A stretch of 64,000 bases of DNA from Streptomyces clavuligerus (GCF_005519465.1 NZ_CP027858.1:1612001-1676000), one strand, 5' to 3'; positions 31,835 through 41,477 are shown, counted from the first letter of the stretch. Notes: generated from the letters alone by a model not told the origin. Made by a program: numbers and translations.

Positions 31835-32829
31835 CCGATCCTCACTCGCGGGTCGACAACGGCGTACAGAAGGTCCACGAGGAGGTTCGCGACACAGATG
31901 AAGAGCGCGGCGAAGAGGGTGACCCCGAGGATCAGCGGCAGGTCCTTGCTGCTGATCGCGTCGATCGCGAGCCGCCCCAGGCCGGGCAGGTTGTAGGTGG
32001 ACTCGGTGAGCACGGCGCCGCCGAGCAGCGCCCCGAGGTCCAGGCCGAGCAGGGTCAGGACCGGCGTCCAGGTGGAGCGCATGGCGTGCCGTCCGATGAC
32101 CACCCGTTCGGTCAGGCCCTTGGCGCGGGCCGTGCGGATGTAGTCCTCACCCATGATCTCCAGCATGGTGGCGCGGGTGAGCCGGGCGTACATCGCCGCG
32201 TAGAGGAAGGCGAGGGTGATCCAGGGCAGGATCAGCGTCTGGAACCACTGGGCCGGGTTCTCCTCGATGGGGGTGTACTCCCCGCTGACCCAGTCGAGCT
32301 GGTAGCTGAAGACCGCCAGCGAGATCAGGCCGGTGAAGTAGATGGGGAGCGAGACACCGGCGAGCGCGACGGTCATCGCGGCCCGGTCCCAGACGGTGCC
32401 CCGGCGCAGCGCGGAGACCACACCGGCCGCGACCCCGCCGGTGACCCAGAGCAGACAGGCCCCGGCGGCGAGCGAGAGCGTCACCGGGATCGCCTCGGTC
32501 AGCAGCGGCCACACCTCCTGCTCGGTGCGGAACGAGTAGCCGAAGCAGGGTGCGGGGCACTGGGTGACATCCGTACCGCTGCTGTACTCCCGGCCCATGA
32601 CCAGGCCCTGGACGAAGTGCCAGAACTGCACCAGCACGGGGTCGGCGAGTCCGAGCTTCTCCCGGATGCCCTCGATCGCGGCCTCGTCGGTCTGCTTTCC
32701 GGCGAAGAGGTACGCCGGGTCCTGGCCCGCCCACTTGGGCAGGACGAAGAAGATGCAGAAGGTCGTCAGCAGCACGACCATCAGCATCATGGCGACGGCG
32801 AACAAGCGCCGGATGAGATAAGCAAGCAC
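31831..32829 (-). CDS. dppB: Dipeptide/oligopeptide ABC transporter permease DppB-like
   Basis: A 332-residue inner-membrane permease beginning [20 protein letters not shown]. The family N-terminal signature (LIRRL...) and the EAA-type loop region ([23 protein letters not shown]) that contacts the ATPases are present. Six or so transmembrane segments and a periplasmic insert containing CPAPCFGYS. Its start follows a perfect 20-bp-stem hairpin that separates it from dppA. Confidence 0.9.
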   Translation of the reverse strand: MLAYLIRRLFAVAMMLMVVLLTTFCIFFVLPKWAGQDPAYLFAGKQTDEAAIEGIREKLGLADPVLVQFWHFVQGLVMGREYSSGTDVTQCPAPCFGYSFRTEQEVWPLLTEAIPVTLSLAAGACLLWVTGGVAAGVVSALRRGTVWDRAAMTVALAGVSLPIYFTGLISLAVFSYQLDWVSGEYTPIEENPAQWFQTLILPWITLAFLYAAMYARLTRATMLEIMGEDYIRTARAKGLTERVVIGRHAMRSTWTPVLTLLGLDLGALLGGAVLTESTYNLPGLGRLAIDAISSKDLPLILGVTLFAALFICVANLLVDLLYAVVDPRVRIG

Positions 32830-32841
32830 TGTGCTCGGCCC

Positions 32842-32891
32842 GGCGGCGGCCCGTCCGACCAGCGCTGACGGTGGTCGGACGGGCCGCCGCC
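32842..32891 (-). promoter_or_regulatory. Perfect 20-bp-stem hairpin between dppA and dppB
   Basis: Arms at 32842-32861 (starts GGCGGCGGCCCGTCC) and 32872-32891 are exact reverse complements around a 10-base loop. It lies after the dppA stop and 12 bases before the dppB start, so it probably causes partial termination or 3'-end protection and thereby excess binding protein over permease. Confidence 0.65.
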
Positions 32892-33015
32892 CGAGGCCAT
32901 CACCTGCCCTTCGGGACTGGCGGGTTGGGCGATGGTGGGGTGTGAAGCGGCACCGGGGGCGGGCTACTCCCGGCGGCGGCCCGGCAGGGATGCCGGACAG
33001 CCGCCGTCTTCACGG

Positions 33016-34791
33016 CTACTTGACGACGCCCAGGGAGACGTAGTCGTAGCGGCCGTTGTAGGCGTGGGTGGAGTAGACGTTCGTCAGCCGCGAGCTGCGC
33101 CAGGTGAAGTTCTTGTCGTACAGGAACGGCATCTGGACGGCGAGGTCGCTCACGGCGTGGTTCATCTGCTGGTAGATCTTCCCGGCCTTGTCCGGGTCGG
33201 TCTCCGCGAGCGCGTCGTCGAAGAGCTTGTTGATCTTCGGGTCATTGGTCTCGGAGACGTTGTAGTTGCCGTTCGGCTGGATGAAGCGGCCGTCGACCAG
33301 CGGCTGGGAGAAGCCCTGGCCGGTCGGGAAGTCCGGGCCCCACCCGGTCATGACCAGACCGAGGTTGCGCTTCTTGACCACGGACGGGGAGCCGGTGATG
33401 CTCGCCGACTCGGCGCCGTCCAGGGTCTCGACCTGGGTCTTGATGCCGACCTTGCCCAGGGCCTCCTGGAGCGCCTCGGCGGCCTGGACCTCACCCGGCT
33501 GGTTGGTGCGCGCGCTGATGTTGGTGGAGAAGCCCTCCGGCTTGCCGCACTTCTTCAGCGCGTCCTTGGCCTTGGCGGCGTCCGGCTTGCCCTCGCGGGC
33601 GAGGACGCCGTACGGGTCGTAGCCGTCCGAGCCCTTGATGGACTTGGGCAGCATGTTGGGGGCGATGTTGCCACCGGCGTCCGGGCCGCCGCGGACCGAC
33701 TGGATGGACTTGTAGTCGGTGGCGTAGATCACGGCCTTGCGGCACTCGATGTTGTTGAACGGCGCCACCTTGGTGGCGATGTCGACATAGCGGACGAAGC
33801 TGGTCTCGATGTTGTCGACGTTGCCCTTGTGCTGCTTGAGCGCCTTGGTGCGACCCGCCTGGGTCATGCCCGTGGCGTTCAGGTCGAGGTCGTACTCGCC
33901 CTTGATCAGCAGCTCGTCGATCGCTTCGAGGTTGGTGTTGATGGTGACGGTGACCTCGTCCGGCAGCGCGGCGCGGATCGGGTCGGTCTCCTTCTTCCAG
34001 TTCTCGTTGCGGATGAGGACGATCCGCTTCTTCGGCTCATACGTCTTGAACTTGTACGGCCCGGAGGAGAAGGGCTTCAGCTGGTACTTGGCCCCGGTGT
34101 CCTTGTCCTGCTTGACGGGCGAGCCGGCGGGCATGGCGAGCATCTGCTCGAAGTCGCCGTTGGGCTTGGGGAGCTTGAAGACGATGGTCTTGTCGTCGGG
34201 CGTCTCGATCGCCTTCAGACCCAGCTTGTCCGGGGACTTGTCCTTGTACGGGCCGGGGTAGGTGCCCTCGGGGTCGAGGACCTGCTGGAGGTAGACCGGG
34301 CCGCCGGTGATGACCTCCTTGGCCCAGATGCGCTCGATGCCGTACTTGATGTCCTTGGAGGTGATCGGCGAGCCGTCCTCCCAGGTGATCCCGTCCCGGA
34401 GCTGGTAGGTGTAGGTCTTGCCGCCGTCGGAGACCACACCGTTGGCCTTGGCCAGGTCCGGCACCAGCTCGGTGCCCCCGGTGCCCGGCTTGGGGGCGTA
34501 GCTGACGAGCTGACGGGCGTAGAAGCGGGAGAAGTCCCAGGCCATGCCGTAGTACTGGCGCTGCGGGTCGGCCGAGTCGAGATCCTGCTTGCCGATGAAC
34601 TTGAGCGTCCCGCCCTTCGTGGTGGACGCGTTGGCGATGCCGGACACGGCGGCGTTGAAGCCCGCGCCCTTGCCGCTCTCGCCCTTGCTGTCGGAACCTC
34701 CGCCACCGCACGCCGCGGTGGCGGTGAGGGCGGCCACGACGAGTGCCGCTCCGGCGGCGCGCCGGGTCCGGGACGAACGCTGGGGAGTCAT
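33016..34791 (-). CDS. dppA: Dipeptide/oligopeptide ABC transporter substrate-binding lipoprotein
   Basis: A 591-residue family-5 extracellular solute-binding protein. From ATG 34791 the signal peptide is RTRRAAGAALVVAALTATAAC with a likely lipidated Cys28 followed by GGGGSDSKGESGKG as linker. Family signatures are GGTLKFIGKQDLDSADPQRQ, LVPDLAKANGVVSDGGKTYT and LRDGITWEDGSPITSKDIKYG. Bound peptides are delivered to DppBC. Ligand class is inferred from the family; nickel or sugars cannot be excluded. Confidence 0.92.
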   Translation of the reverse strand: MTPQRSSRTRRAAGAALVVAALTATAACGGGGSDSKGESGKGAGFNAAVSGIANASTTKGGTLKFIGKQDLDSADPQRQYYGMAWDFSRFYARQLVSYAPKPGTGGTELVPDLAKANGVVSDGGKTYTYQLRDGITWEDGSPITSKDIKYGIERIWAKEVITGGPVYLQQVLDPEGTYPGPYKDKSPDKLGLKAIETPDDKTIVFKLPKPNGDFEQMLAMPAGSPVKQDKDTGAKYQLKPFSSGPYKFKTYEPKKRIVLIRNENWKKETDPIRAALPDEVTVTINTNLEAIDELLIKGEYDLDLNATGMTQAGRTKALKQHKGNVDNIETSFVRYVDIATKVAPFNNIECRKAVIYATDYKSIQSVRGGPDAGGNIAPNMLPKSIKGSDGYDPYGVLAREGKPDAAKAKDALKKCGKPEGFSTNISARTNQPGEVQAAEALQEALGKVGIKTQVETLDGAESASITGSPSVVKKRNLGLVMTGWGPDFPTGQGFSQPLVDGRFIQPNGNYNVSETNDPKINKLFDDALAETDPDKAGKIYQQMNHAVSDLAVQMPFLYDKNFTWRSSRLTNVYSTHAYNGRYDYVSLGVVK

Positions 34792-34901
34792 GGTTGCTGC
34801 AACCTCCGGATGAACTGGGTTTCCCCGCCTGGCGGGGGGCCTTCGGGTACCGCCTCCGGCGCCGGGCCGGGGCGGTGTGGTCAGGGACAGCGGGTCTGTG
34901 T

Positions 34902-35903
34902 TCAGCGGGTGCCCTTGGGGTCGAGCGCGTCCCGCACGCCGTCGCCGAAGAGGTTGAAGGCCAGCACCGTCACGAAGATCGCCAGACCGGGTACGACCAT
35001 GAAGGTCGGATTGGACTCGTAGGTGTCCACCGCGGTGGAGAGCATCTGGCCCCAGGAGGCGGTCGGTGGCCGCACTCCGGCTCCGAGGTAGCTGAGGGCC
35101 GCCTCGGTGAGGATGTTGGTGGGGATCATCAGGGTGGCGTAGACGGTGATCGGCGCCACCAGGTTGGGCAGCAGCTCCTTGAAGAGCACATAGCGCCGTC
35201 CGGCGCCCAGGCTGCGGGCGGCCTCGACGTACTCCTTCTCCCGGAGCGAGAGGGTCTGGCCCCGGACGATCCGGCCGACGTTGGGCCAGCCGAAGAAGCC
35301 GATGACACAGACGAGGATGGTGATTCGGACGCTGCTTCCGGTCAGTCCGAAGAGATCGTTCGGGAGGACCGCGACCAGGGAGATGATGAACAGGAGCTGC
35401 GGGAACGAGAGCAGCATGTCCATCACCCGGCTGATGACCGCGTCGACCCAGCCGCCGAAGTATCCGGCGACGACGCCGAGCACGGTGCCGAGCACGACGG
35501 CGAGCAGCGCCGCGAGGAAGGCCACCAGCAGCGAGATCCGGGCGCCGTAGACGATACGGCTGAACACGTCGCGGCCGTTGTTGGGCTCGACGCCGAGCAG
35601 ATGCTCGCCGCTGATGCCGCCGAAGGCGCCCTTCGGGGTGCCGAAGAGCGGGTCGATCTTGTCCTGGTTGAACTGGTTCGGCGGATGTCCGAAGAGCGAG
35701 ACGATCAGTGGCGCGAAGACCGCCACCAGGATGAGGAGGGCCACGACGATTCCGCCGGCGAGCGCCAGCTTGTCCTGCTTGAGACGGGTCCAGGCGATCC
35801 GGCCCAGCGACCGCCCCTCGACCTTCCGGGCGACCGCCGGCTCCGCGCTGCCGGAGGTGGACTTCTCCGTGTCCGCGCTCGTGTCGTGCGTTGGTGCCGT
35901 CAT
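34902..35903 (-). CDS. dppC: Dipeptide/oligopeptide ABC transporter permease DppC-like
   Basis: The 333-residue protein has an N-terminal cytoplasmic stretch, then AWTRLKQDKLALAGGIVVALLILVAVFAPLI, the HLLGVEPNNGRDVFSRIVYGARISL segment characteristic of DppC/OppC, and the EAA loop EYVEAARSLGAGRRYVLFKELLPN. First gene of the five-gene operon: dppC, dppA, dppB, dppD, dppF on the minus strand. Confidence 0.9.
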   Translation of the reverse strand: MTAPTHDTSADTEKSTSGSAEPAVARKVEGRSLGRIAWTRLKQDKLALAGGIVVALLILVAVFAPLIVSLFGHPPNQFNQDKIDPLFGTPKGAFGGISGEHLLGVEPNNGRDVFSRIVYGARISLLVAFLAALLAVVLGTVLGVVAGYFGGWVDAVISRVMDMLLSFPQLLFIISLVAVLPNDLFGLTGSSVRITILVCVIGFFGWPNVGRIVRGQTLSLREKEYVEAARSLGAGRRYVLFKELLPNLVAPITVYATLMIPTNILTEAALSYLGAGVRPPTASWGQMLSTAVDTYESNPTFMVVPGLAIFVTVLAFNLFGDGVRDALDPKGTR

Positions 35904-36514
35904 CGTGGTGGGAACCCCTCTCGACCGGCTGATTCACCGGCCCGTACCCGCCGCTGGAGCGGCTTCTTTCACAACTTCTGGCGTACGTGGGGCACTTGGA
36001 GCGAGATGTCCGTATGAACTGGGACGCACACCCGGCCAAACTTCCCTTGCTGCGGGAGTCTTCAATGGTCACGCGATCAGCCGCCAGCCCCCTCGGGGAA
36101 TGGTTGCCCAAACGTGATGCGTGTAGATGAGTTCCGTTATCCGGACTTCGGCACAAGCTCAGCGGAACGCCATGTACCCATTACCGATGGATAGTTGCGA
36201 CAGTCTCGGCAATGCGGACAGGTGGCCGATTCCCGGTTTCGAAGGTGGGATGGAAATTCGAGAATGTTTTCGCCGGTGGGGGCCGGTCCGGGAGCGGCTT
36301 TCCTCGGTGAGGGCGCGGAACGGCGCAGGGATAAGAGGCGCCGCGGGCGCGGCGCCCGGGTGGGGGCCGGTGGAGCGGGCCCGGACGAGGCCCGGCGGTC
36401 GGCGGCCGGTGGCCGGTGGCCGGACGAGGGCCCGGCGGGCGGCGGCCGGCGGTCGGGCGAGGGCCCGGTGGTCGGCGGGCCCTGGCCGGTGGGCGGACGG
36501 TGGGCGGGCGGGGC
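35904..36514. other. Long upstream region of the dpp operon
   Basis: About 610 bases without a credible gene. The 35.9-36.27 kb half is relatively AT-rich for this genome and must carry the dpp promoter and any operator. The 36.36-36.51 kb half is a low-complexity G-rich tract (repeated CGGCCGGTGG-like steps). Confidence 0.5.
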
Positions 36515-37309
36515 TCAGTGGGCGGGGGCGGCCGGGGGGTAGCCGTAGCCGCCGGGGCGTTCCGCGCCGCCGCCGTGCGCCTCCCGGTCGTAGAAGGGCC
36601 GGGCCAGCGCCCGCATCCACATCGCCACCGGGTCGTACTCGTCGGACATGGCGACCGTGGAGACCGGCAGCCCCTCGGGGACGGCGGCGATGGACTGCTG
36701 CATCATCGCGCGGACCGTGTCCACCGAGGCCGGGCCGGTGTCGTAGAGGTCGAGGCCGACGGCGAGATAGGGGGCGCCCAGGGCGGGCTGCACCCAGGCC
36801 CGGCGCAGTGAGCGGACGGCGGGGGTACGGTGGGCGTTCTGCGCGAGCAGGGCGTAGAAGTGCGGGATCTCCAGCGCCGGTTCGGACAGCCGCAGCGGTC
36901 CCGCGGGCATCCGGTCCAGGCCGGTGGCGATCCGGCGCAGATCGGTCCAGGGGATGCCGACCCCGCCGCCCGGGGCGTGCGGGTTGAGCCAGATGCCCCA
37001 GCGCTCGGGGAACAGGGTGCGGGCGATGTCGACCCCGGACACCACCTCGTGGGCGCGGGTCCAGCCGGAGCCGGCCAGCTCCTCGGCGGAGGTGGCGCAG
37101 GGGGCGTAACCGAGGCCGTCGATCTCCACATTTCCGTACTGGGCCTCGGGGGAGCCCGGGGTGCCGTGCCAGAGCAGCATCCAGACCCTGCCCCGGGCCG
37201 GGTCGGCGAGCGCCGTGAGCAGTGCCTCGTACGCGTCGTAGCGTCCGGGCGTCACCTGGCGCAGCATGTGCTCGACCTGGCCGGCCGCCGCGGTGCCTGA
37301 CGGGCTCAC
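36515..37309 (-). CDS. SseB-like protein (enhanced serine sensitivity family)
   Basis: The 264-residue protein shows the SseB N-terminal pattern (YDAYEALLTALADPARGRVWMLLWHG) and a C-terminal SseB_C-like part (LRRAWVQPALGAPYLAVGLDLYDTG, PVSTVAMSDEYDPVAMWM). It is followed upstream by a second, related gene. SseB overproduction in E. coli is linked to serine sensitivity; the molecular role is unknown. Proximity to the glycine/serine genes may be meaningful. Gly/Pro-rich C-terminal tail. Confidence 0.7.
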   Translation of the reverse strand: MSPSGTAAAGQVEHMLRQVTPGRYDAYEALLTALADPARGRVWMLLWHGTPGSPEAQYGNVEIDGLGYAPCATSAEELAGSGWTRAHEVVSGVDIARTLFPERWGIWLNPHAPGGGVGIPWTDLRRIATGLDRMPAGPLRLSEPALEIPHFYALLAQNAHRTPAVRSLRRAWVQPALGAPYLAVGLDLYDTGPASVDTVRAMMQQSIAAVPEGLPVSTVAMSDEYDPVAMWMRALARPFYDREAHGGGAERPGGYGYPPAAPAH

Positions 37310-37491
37310 CCTGGGGTCCTTTCGTCTCCTGACTCCACTGTCAGCACAACCGAATCTCGGGCCCGGCGGGAGGCCGGGCCACGGCCCCAGCTTAATCGGC
37401 CGCCCTTACGCGGACTTGATGTCGACGGGACGGCGGCGGCGCGCCGCCGCTGTCCGTTCCGCGCCGTACGGGCCGGGCCGGGCCGTCGCGG

Positions 37492-38310
37492 TCAGTCTCC
37501 GTGCTGGTGGAAGGGGCGTACGCGCTCCAGCATCGCCTGGGCGACCGGGTCCTGTCCGGCGAGGTCCAGCAGGACGAGATGGACCGGCCAGGGCACCTGG
37601 ACCCGGCCGAGCGCCCGGCCGAGCGCGTCCAGGGGCGCCGTGCGCTCGGGGCTCTCCCAGGGCTCGGCGCCCGCCGGGCCCTGCCCCTCCCAGGGCTCGG
37701 GAACCGGCGGGGTCAGGAGCTGGACGCCGATGAAGAGGGCGGGCGGGTCGCCCTCCACGGAGGCGAGGACGCGGCGGGCGCTGAGGACGACGCCGGTCTC
37801 GCGGAACTCCTGCGCCGCGGCGGCGAGGAAGTCGACCGGCTCCTCCTGCCAGTCCGGCTCGTACATCCGGACCCGGCCGCCCGCCCCGGGCGCGTCGGGC
37901 GAGAGCGTCCCGGCCCGGCACAGCTCGGCGACGGCGGGCGGGGGCAGCGGCGCGCCGACGGCCCCGCCCGGGTTCACGGCGATGCCGAGCTGGGGCGGCA
38001 GCCCGCGGGCGAAGTCCCGGGCGGGGGCCACCGTGTACGACATGTGCGTGCCCACGCAGTCGAGGAACTGTCCCTCGGAGCTGAAGACGGGGACATAAGG
38101 GGCGCCGTCCAGCTCCAGCGTGGGGAGGTCGAGATGGCGGCTCTCCGTGGAGCCGCCCTCGGGCAGCGGCACCCAGACCGGGCTGCGGCCGAGCACCTCC
38201 AGCAGCCGGGCCCCGGCGGAGGGGTCGCCGAGAGAGGCGGCGAGGGCTTCTTCGAGCTCGTTGGCGGGCCAGCCCGCGCTGTGCGGACGTACCTGCTCCG
38301 GAATGGTCAT
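37492..38310 (-). CDS. Second SseB-like protein
   Basis: From ATG 38310 (MTIPEQVRPHSAGWPANELEEALAA), with GAGAGG upstream, the protein has 272 residues. The SseB domain is visible in RSPVWVPLPEG, DLPTLELDGAPYVPVFSSEGQFLDCVG and LAIAVNPGG-like LGIAVNPGGAVGAPL, with a C-terminal domain (ALFIGVQLLTPP, VPWPVHLVLLDLAGQDPVAQAMLE). It is a paralog of the neighbour at 36515-37309; the two probably derive from a tandem duplication. Function unknown. Confidence 0.75.
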   Translation of the reverse strand: MTIPEQVRPHSAGWPANELEEALAASLGDPSAGARLLEVLGRSPVWVPLPEGGSTESRHLDLPTLELDGAPYVPVFSSEGQFLDCVGTHMSYTVAPARDFARGLPPQLGIAVNPGGAVGAPLPPPAVAELCRAGTLSPDAPGAGGRVRMYEPDWQEEPVDFLAAAAQEFRETGVVLSARRVLASVEGDPPALFIGVQLLTPPVPEPWEGQGPAGAEPWESPERTAPLDALGRALGRVQVPWPVHLVLLDLAGQDPVAQAMLERVRPFHQHGD

Positions 38311-38464
38311 GGTGTGCTGGCCTCTCCCCCGGCGGTGCGGGTCCCCGGCGGCCCGCTGGTGCGGGTTCCCGGCGCGGCGGACCGGTTTCCCCTCGGTGTG
38401 ACGTCTGTGACGACGTGACACCTCACCCCTCCGGCCCTCTTGACCCCCCGACCCTAATGGCCGC

Positions 38465-39142
38465 TCAGCCCTGCCCGAAGCCGAGCAGGGTGAGCGCGGA
38501 CGCGGCGTCCCGGTCGAGCAGGACGGCCGAGGCGCAGCCGCCCGGCACATCGCCCGCCTCCACCTGGGCGATCAGCCGGCCGACGCCCCGGCGGTGGCGG
38601 GCGAAGGCAGGGCGGGAGACGCCCCGGCCGCGCTCGCGCTGGCCCTGCCGGGCCACCTCCGGCTCCACGTCGAGCAGCACCAGATGGAGCGCGGTCCCCC
38701 GGCGGCGGGCCTCCCGGGCGAGCCAGCGCCGCACCCATGCCTGGGTGCCGCAGTCGTGGACGACGACGCCCTCCCCCGAGCGGAGGGCGCGCCACAGCCG
38801 GGCGTAGTGGGCCAGCCGGACCAGGGGGCGGTAGACGGTGTACGGGAGGAAGGAGGGCGTCCGCGCGTCCCAGCGGTCCCGGGTGTCCTGGGAGTCCAGG
38901 GCTCTGCCCCGTGCCGCCTGCCGGATCAGGGTGGACTTGCCGCTGCCGGGCAGCCCGGAGACGACGGCCAGATCCCCCGCCGCGAAGACCAGCCGCCGGG
39001 GGCAGCGCCCCGCTCGGCCTCTGAGGTCCCGCACCACGGGCGCCGCGGCGGCGCCCCGGCGGGCGTGGCCCACCCGTGGTCGCGTGGGCGCACCCCTGGT
39101 CGCGGCCGTCGTGGTGTACGCGCTGGAGTACTGCGACGTCAT
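38465..39142 (-). CDS. AAA family ATPase / P-loop kinase-like protein
   Basis: The 225-residue protein has a basic leader, then Walker A VVSGLPGSGKSTLIRQ, VVVHDCGTQAWVRRWL and LVLLDVEPEVARQGQRERG. The layout resembles zeta-toxin/gluconate-kinase-like P-loop phosphotransferases (short kinases with an Arg-rich lid, RERGRGVSRPAFARHRRG). Substrate unknown. It is divergent from the gcv operon; the ~310 bp between carries its promoter and the glycine riboswitch leader start. Confidence 0.7.
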   Translation of the reverse strand: MTSQYSSAYTTTAATRGAPTRPRVGHARRGAAAAPVVRDLRGRAGRCPRRLVFAAGDLAVVSGLPGSGKSTLIRQAARGRALDSQDTRDRWDARTPSFLPYTVYRPLVRLAHYARLWRALRSGEGVVVHDCGTQAWVRRWLAREARRRGTALHLVLLDVEPEVARQGQRERGRGVSRPAFARHRRGVGRLIAQVEAGDVPGGCASAVLLDRDAASALTLLGFGQG

Positions 39143-39456
39143 CACACCCTCCCCCTTGTCGGCTCACCACACACTTGCCCAAGAAGCGTAAAGAAATGGT
39201 AATGGGACACAACCGATTTCCCCTGGAAGTGCGTCCGGCGCGTGGCGGGGCGCCGCCCGCCCTCTCCGGCCGGGACGGGCGTCCGGCGCCCCCGGCGGGG
39301 CGGGGGCCGGGCGGGCGGCCGGACGGGGCCGGGCCCCGGGCGCCCCGGGGGTCCGGCTCTCCGGCGGGCCCGCTGAAGCCGGGCGGGAGCGATCCCCCAC
39401 ACGCCCCGGATGCGTGCAATGATGTGCCCGCCAACTGCATACCGGCCGTTTGAATC

Positions 39457-39668
39457 CGCGCGGGAGAGTTCCGGCACTGTGTGCCGGGCGCCGAAGGAGC
39501 AAGTCCCTCCCTTGAATCTCTCAGGCCCCGTACCGCGCGTGACGAGGCAGATCTGAAAAGCGGGCCGCCGCCGTGCGGCTCCACCCAAGGTGCAAGTCAC
39601 GACCGCGCGAGCGACGAGAGCGCGGGGTCGCGACGAACCTCTCAGGTTCCGATGACAGATGGGGAGGA
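39457..39668 (+). promoter_or_regulatory. Tandem glycine riboswitch upstream of gcvT
   Basis: Aptamer 1 begins GCGCGGGAGAGTTCC (~39457), with the hallmark GCCGAAGGAGCAA and AATCTCTCAGGCCCC. A short linker (GACGAGGCAGATCTGAAAAG) leads to aptamer 2 with CCCAAGGTGCAAG, a GC-rich extended arm at about 39598-39630, and GAACCTCTCAGGTTCCGATGACAGATGG. Outer pairing ATCTG/CAGAT closes aptamer 2. It ends ~35 bases before the gcvT start, with GGGAG at 39691 as ribosome binding site. Glycine binding normally switches on cleavage-system genes. Weak promoter-like TGCAAT (39415-39420) and CATACC (39438-39443) are 17 bases apart. Confidence 0.93.
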
Positions 39669-39703
39669 CCGTCCTCGCCCGACCTGTCCCGGGAGCCCGT
39701 TTC

Positions 39704-40819
39704 ATGAGCAATGCCCCTCGTCAGACCGCCCTCGACGCCCTGCACCGCTCGCTGGGCGCGACCATGACCGACTTCGCCGGCTGGGACATGCCGCTGCGCT
39801 ACGGCAGCGAGCGCGACGAGCATCTCGCGGTCCGCACCCGGGCCGGACTCTTCGACCTCTCCCACATGGGGGAGATCACCGTCCTCGGCCCGCAGGCCGC
39901 GGCCCTGCTGGACTTCGCCCTCGTCGGCAACATCGGCTCGGTCGCCGTCGGCCGCGCGCGCTACACCATGATCTGCCAGGAGGACGGCGGCATCCTGGAC
40001 GACCTGATCGTCTACCGCCTCGGCGAGACCGAGTACATGGTCGTCGCCAACGCCTCCAACGCGCAGACGGTCCTCGACGCGCTCACCGCCCGGTCCGCCG
40101 GTTTCGACGCGGAGGTCCGGGACGACCGGGAGGCGTACGCGCTGCTCGCCGTGCAGGGACCCGCGTCCCCCGGCATCCTCGCCCAGCTCACCGACGCCGA
40201 TCTGGACGGGCTGAAGTACTACGCCGGGCTGCCCGGCACGGTCGCCGGGGTGCCCGCGCTGATCGCGCGGACCGGGTACACCGGCGAGGACGGCTTCGAG
40301 CTGTTCGTGGAGCCCCGGTACGCCGAGAAGCTGTGGTCGGCGCTGACCGAGGCGGGCCGCGAGGCCGGTCTGGCGCCCTGCGGGCTGTCCTGCCGGGACA
40401 CCCTGCGCCTGGAGGCGGGCATGCCGCTGTACGGGAATGAGCTGACCACCTCGCTCACCCCCTTCGACGCCGGGCTCGGCCGGGTGGTCAAGTTCGAGAA
40501 GGAGGGCGACTTCGTGGGCCGGGCGGCGCTGGAGCAGGCCGCGGAGCGGGCGCGGACCGCCCCGCCGCGGGTCCTGGTCGGTCTGGTCGCCGAGGGCCGC
40601 CGGGTCCCCCGGGCCGGGTACGACGTGGTGGCGGACGGCACGGTCATCGGCACGGTGACCTCGGGCGCCCCCTCCCCCACGCTGGGGAAGCCGATCGCGA
40701 TGGCCTATGTCGACCAGGAGCACGCCGCCCCCGGCACCGGGGGCGTGGGTGTGGACATCCGCGGCAGCCATGAGCCGTACCAGGTCGTGGCGCTCCCGTT
40801 CTACAAGCGCCGGAAGTGA
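39704..40819 (+). CDS. gcvT: Glycine cleavage system aminomethyltransferase GcvT
   Basis: The T-protein transfers the methylene of the lipoyl-bound aminomethyl group to tetrahydrofolate, releasing ammonia. From ATG 39704 (MSNAPRQTALDALHRSLGATMTDF) it has 371 residues. Family blocks: GWDMPLRYGS, RAGLFDLSHMGEITVLG, RYTMICQEDGGILDDLIVYR, RTGYTGEDGFELFV, CRDTLRLEAGMPLYGNEL. Controlled by the riboswitch directly upstream. Partner gcvH follows; gcvP is not in the window. Confidence 0.96.
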   Translation: MSNAPRQTALDALHRSLGATMTDFAGWDMPLRYGSERDEHLAVRTRAGLFDLSHMGEITVLGPQAAALLDFALVGNIGSVAVGRARYTMICQEDGGILDDLIVYRLGETEYMVVANASNAQTVLDALTARSAGFDAEVRDDREAYALLAVQGPASPGILAQLTDADLDGLKYYAGLPGTVAGVPALIARTGYTGEDGFELFVEPRYAEKLWSALTEAGREAGLAPCGLSCRDTLRLEAGMPLYGNELTTSLTPFDAGLGRVVKFEKEGDFVGRAALEQAAERARTAPPRVLVGLVAEGRRVPRAGYDVVADGTVIGTVTSGAPSPTLGKPIAMAYVDQEHAAPGTGGVGVDIRGSHEPYQVVALPFYKRRK

Positions 40820-40824
40820 CCTTT

Positions 40825-40853
40825 CCGCGGTCCGCCCGTGCGGCGGGCCGCGG
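40825..40853 (+). terminator. Hairpin between gcvT and gcvH
   Basis: CCGCGGTCCGCC (40825-40836) pairs with GGCGGGCCGCGG (40842-40853) with one G-U pair and a 5-base loop, 6 bases after the gcvT stop. Without a U-tract it may be a leaky terminator or 3'-end stabiliser inside the operon. Confidence 0.5.
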
Positions 40854-41020
40854 CAGCGCCGACCGGGTGTCCGCCGTGCCCGCCTGCCGGACGCCCCGTC
40901 CCGGGCCGCCGGGTCTGTGCCACCGTCCTTGACAGGTCTGTGGCAAAAGTGACCAGCGGCACCCCGCACACCGCCCCACCACGTCGTTTCCCCCTACCCG
41001 CGTACAGGAGAATTCAGCTC

Positions 41021-41398
41021 ATGAGCAACCCCCAGCAGCTCCGTTACAGCAAGGAGCACGAGTGGCTGTCGGCCACCGAGGACGGCGTCGCGACGGTCGG
41101 GATCACCGCGTTCGCCGCCACCGCCCTCGGTGACGTGGTCTTCGCCCAGCTCCCCGCGGTCGGTGACACGGTGACCGCGGGCGAGTCCTGTGGCGAACTG
41201 GAGTCCACCAAGTCCGTGAGCGACCTCTACTCCCCCGTCTCCGGTGAGGTCGTCGAGGCCAACCAGGACGTGGTGGACGACCCGTCGCTGGTGAACAGCG
41301 ACCCGTTCGAGGGCGGCTGGCTGTTCAAGGTGCGGGTCGGGGAGACCCCGGACGACCTGCTCACCGCCGACGAGTACGAGGCTTTCACCGCGAGCTGA
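41021..41398 (+). CDS. gcvH: Glycine cleavage system H protein
   Basis: The lipoyl carrier of the glycine cleavage system. 125 residues from ATG 41021 after CAGGAG. Motifs: [34 protein letters not shown], and the lipoylation lysine in [17 protein letters not shown]. The GTG upstream in frame gives an implausible Pro/Arg leader and was rejected. Complete. Confidence 0.96.
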   Translation: MSNPQQLRYSKEHEWLSATEDGVATVGITAFAATALGDVVFAQLPAVGDTVTAGESCGELESTKSVSDLYSPVSGEVVEANQDVVDDPSLVNSDPFEGGWLFKVRVGETPDDLLTADEYEAFTAS

Positions 41399-41407
41399 GG
41401 CGCCCTT

Positions 41408-41430
41408 GGCCGGCCCCGGCGGGGCCGGCC
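41408..41430 (+). terminator. Hairpin between gcvH and glyA
   Basis: GGCCGGCCCC (41408-41417) and GGGGCCGGCC (41421-41430) form a perfect 10-bp stem 9 bases after the gcvH stop. Likely transcript-end or processing signal; no U-run. Confidence 0.45.
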
Positions 41431-41477
41431 CGGCTCCGCCCCACCGCCCGCCCACGACCACATGACAGGGACCCGAG

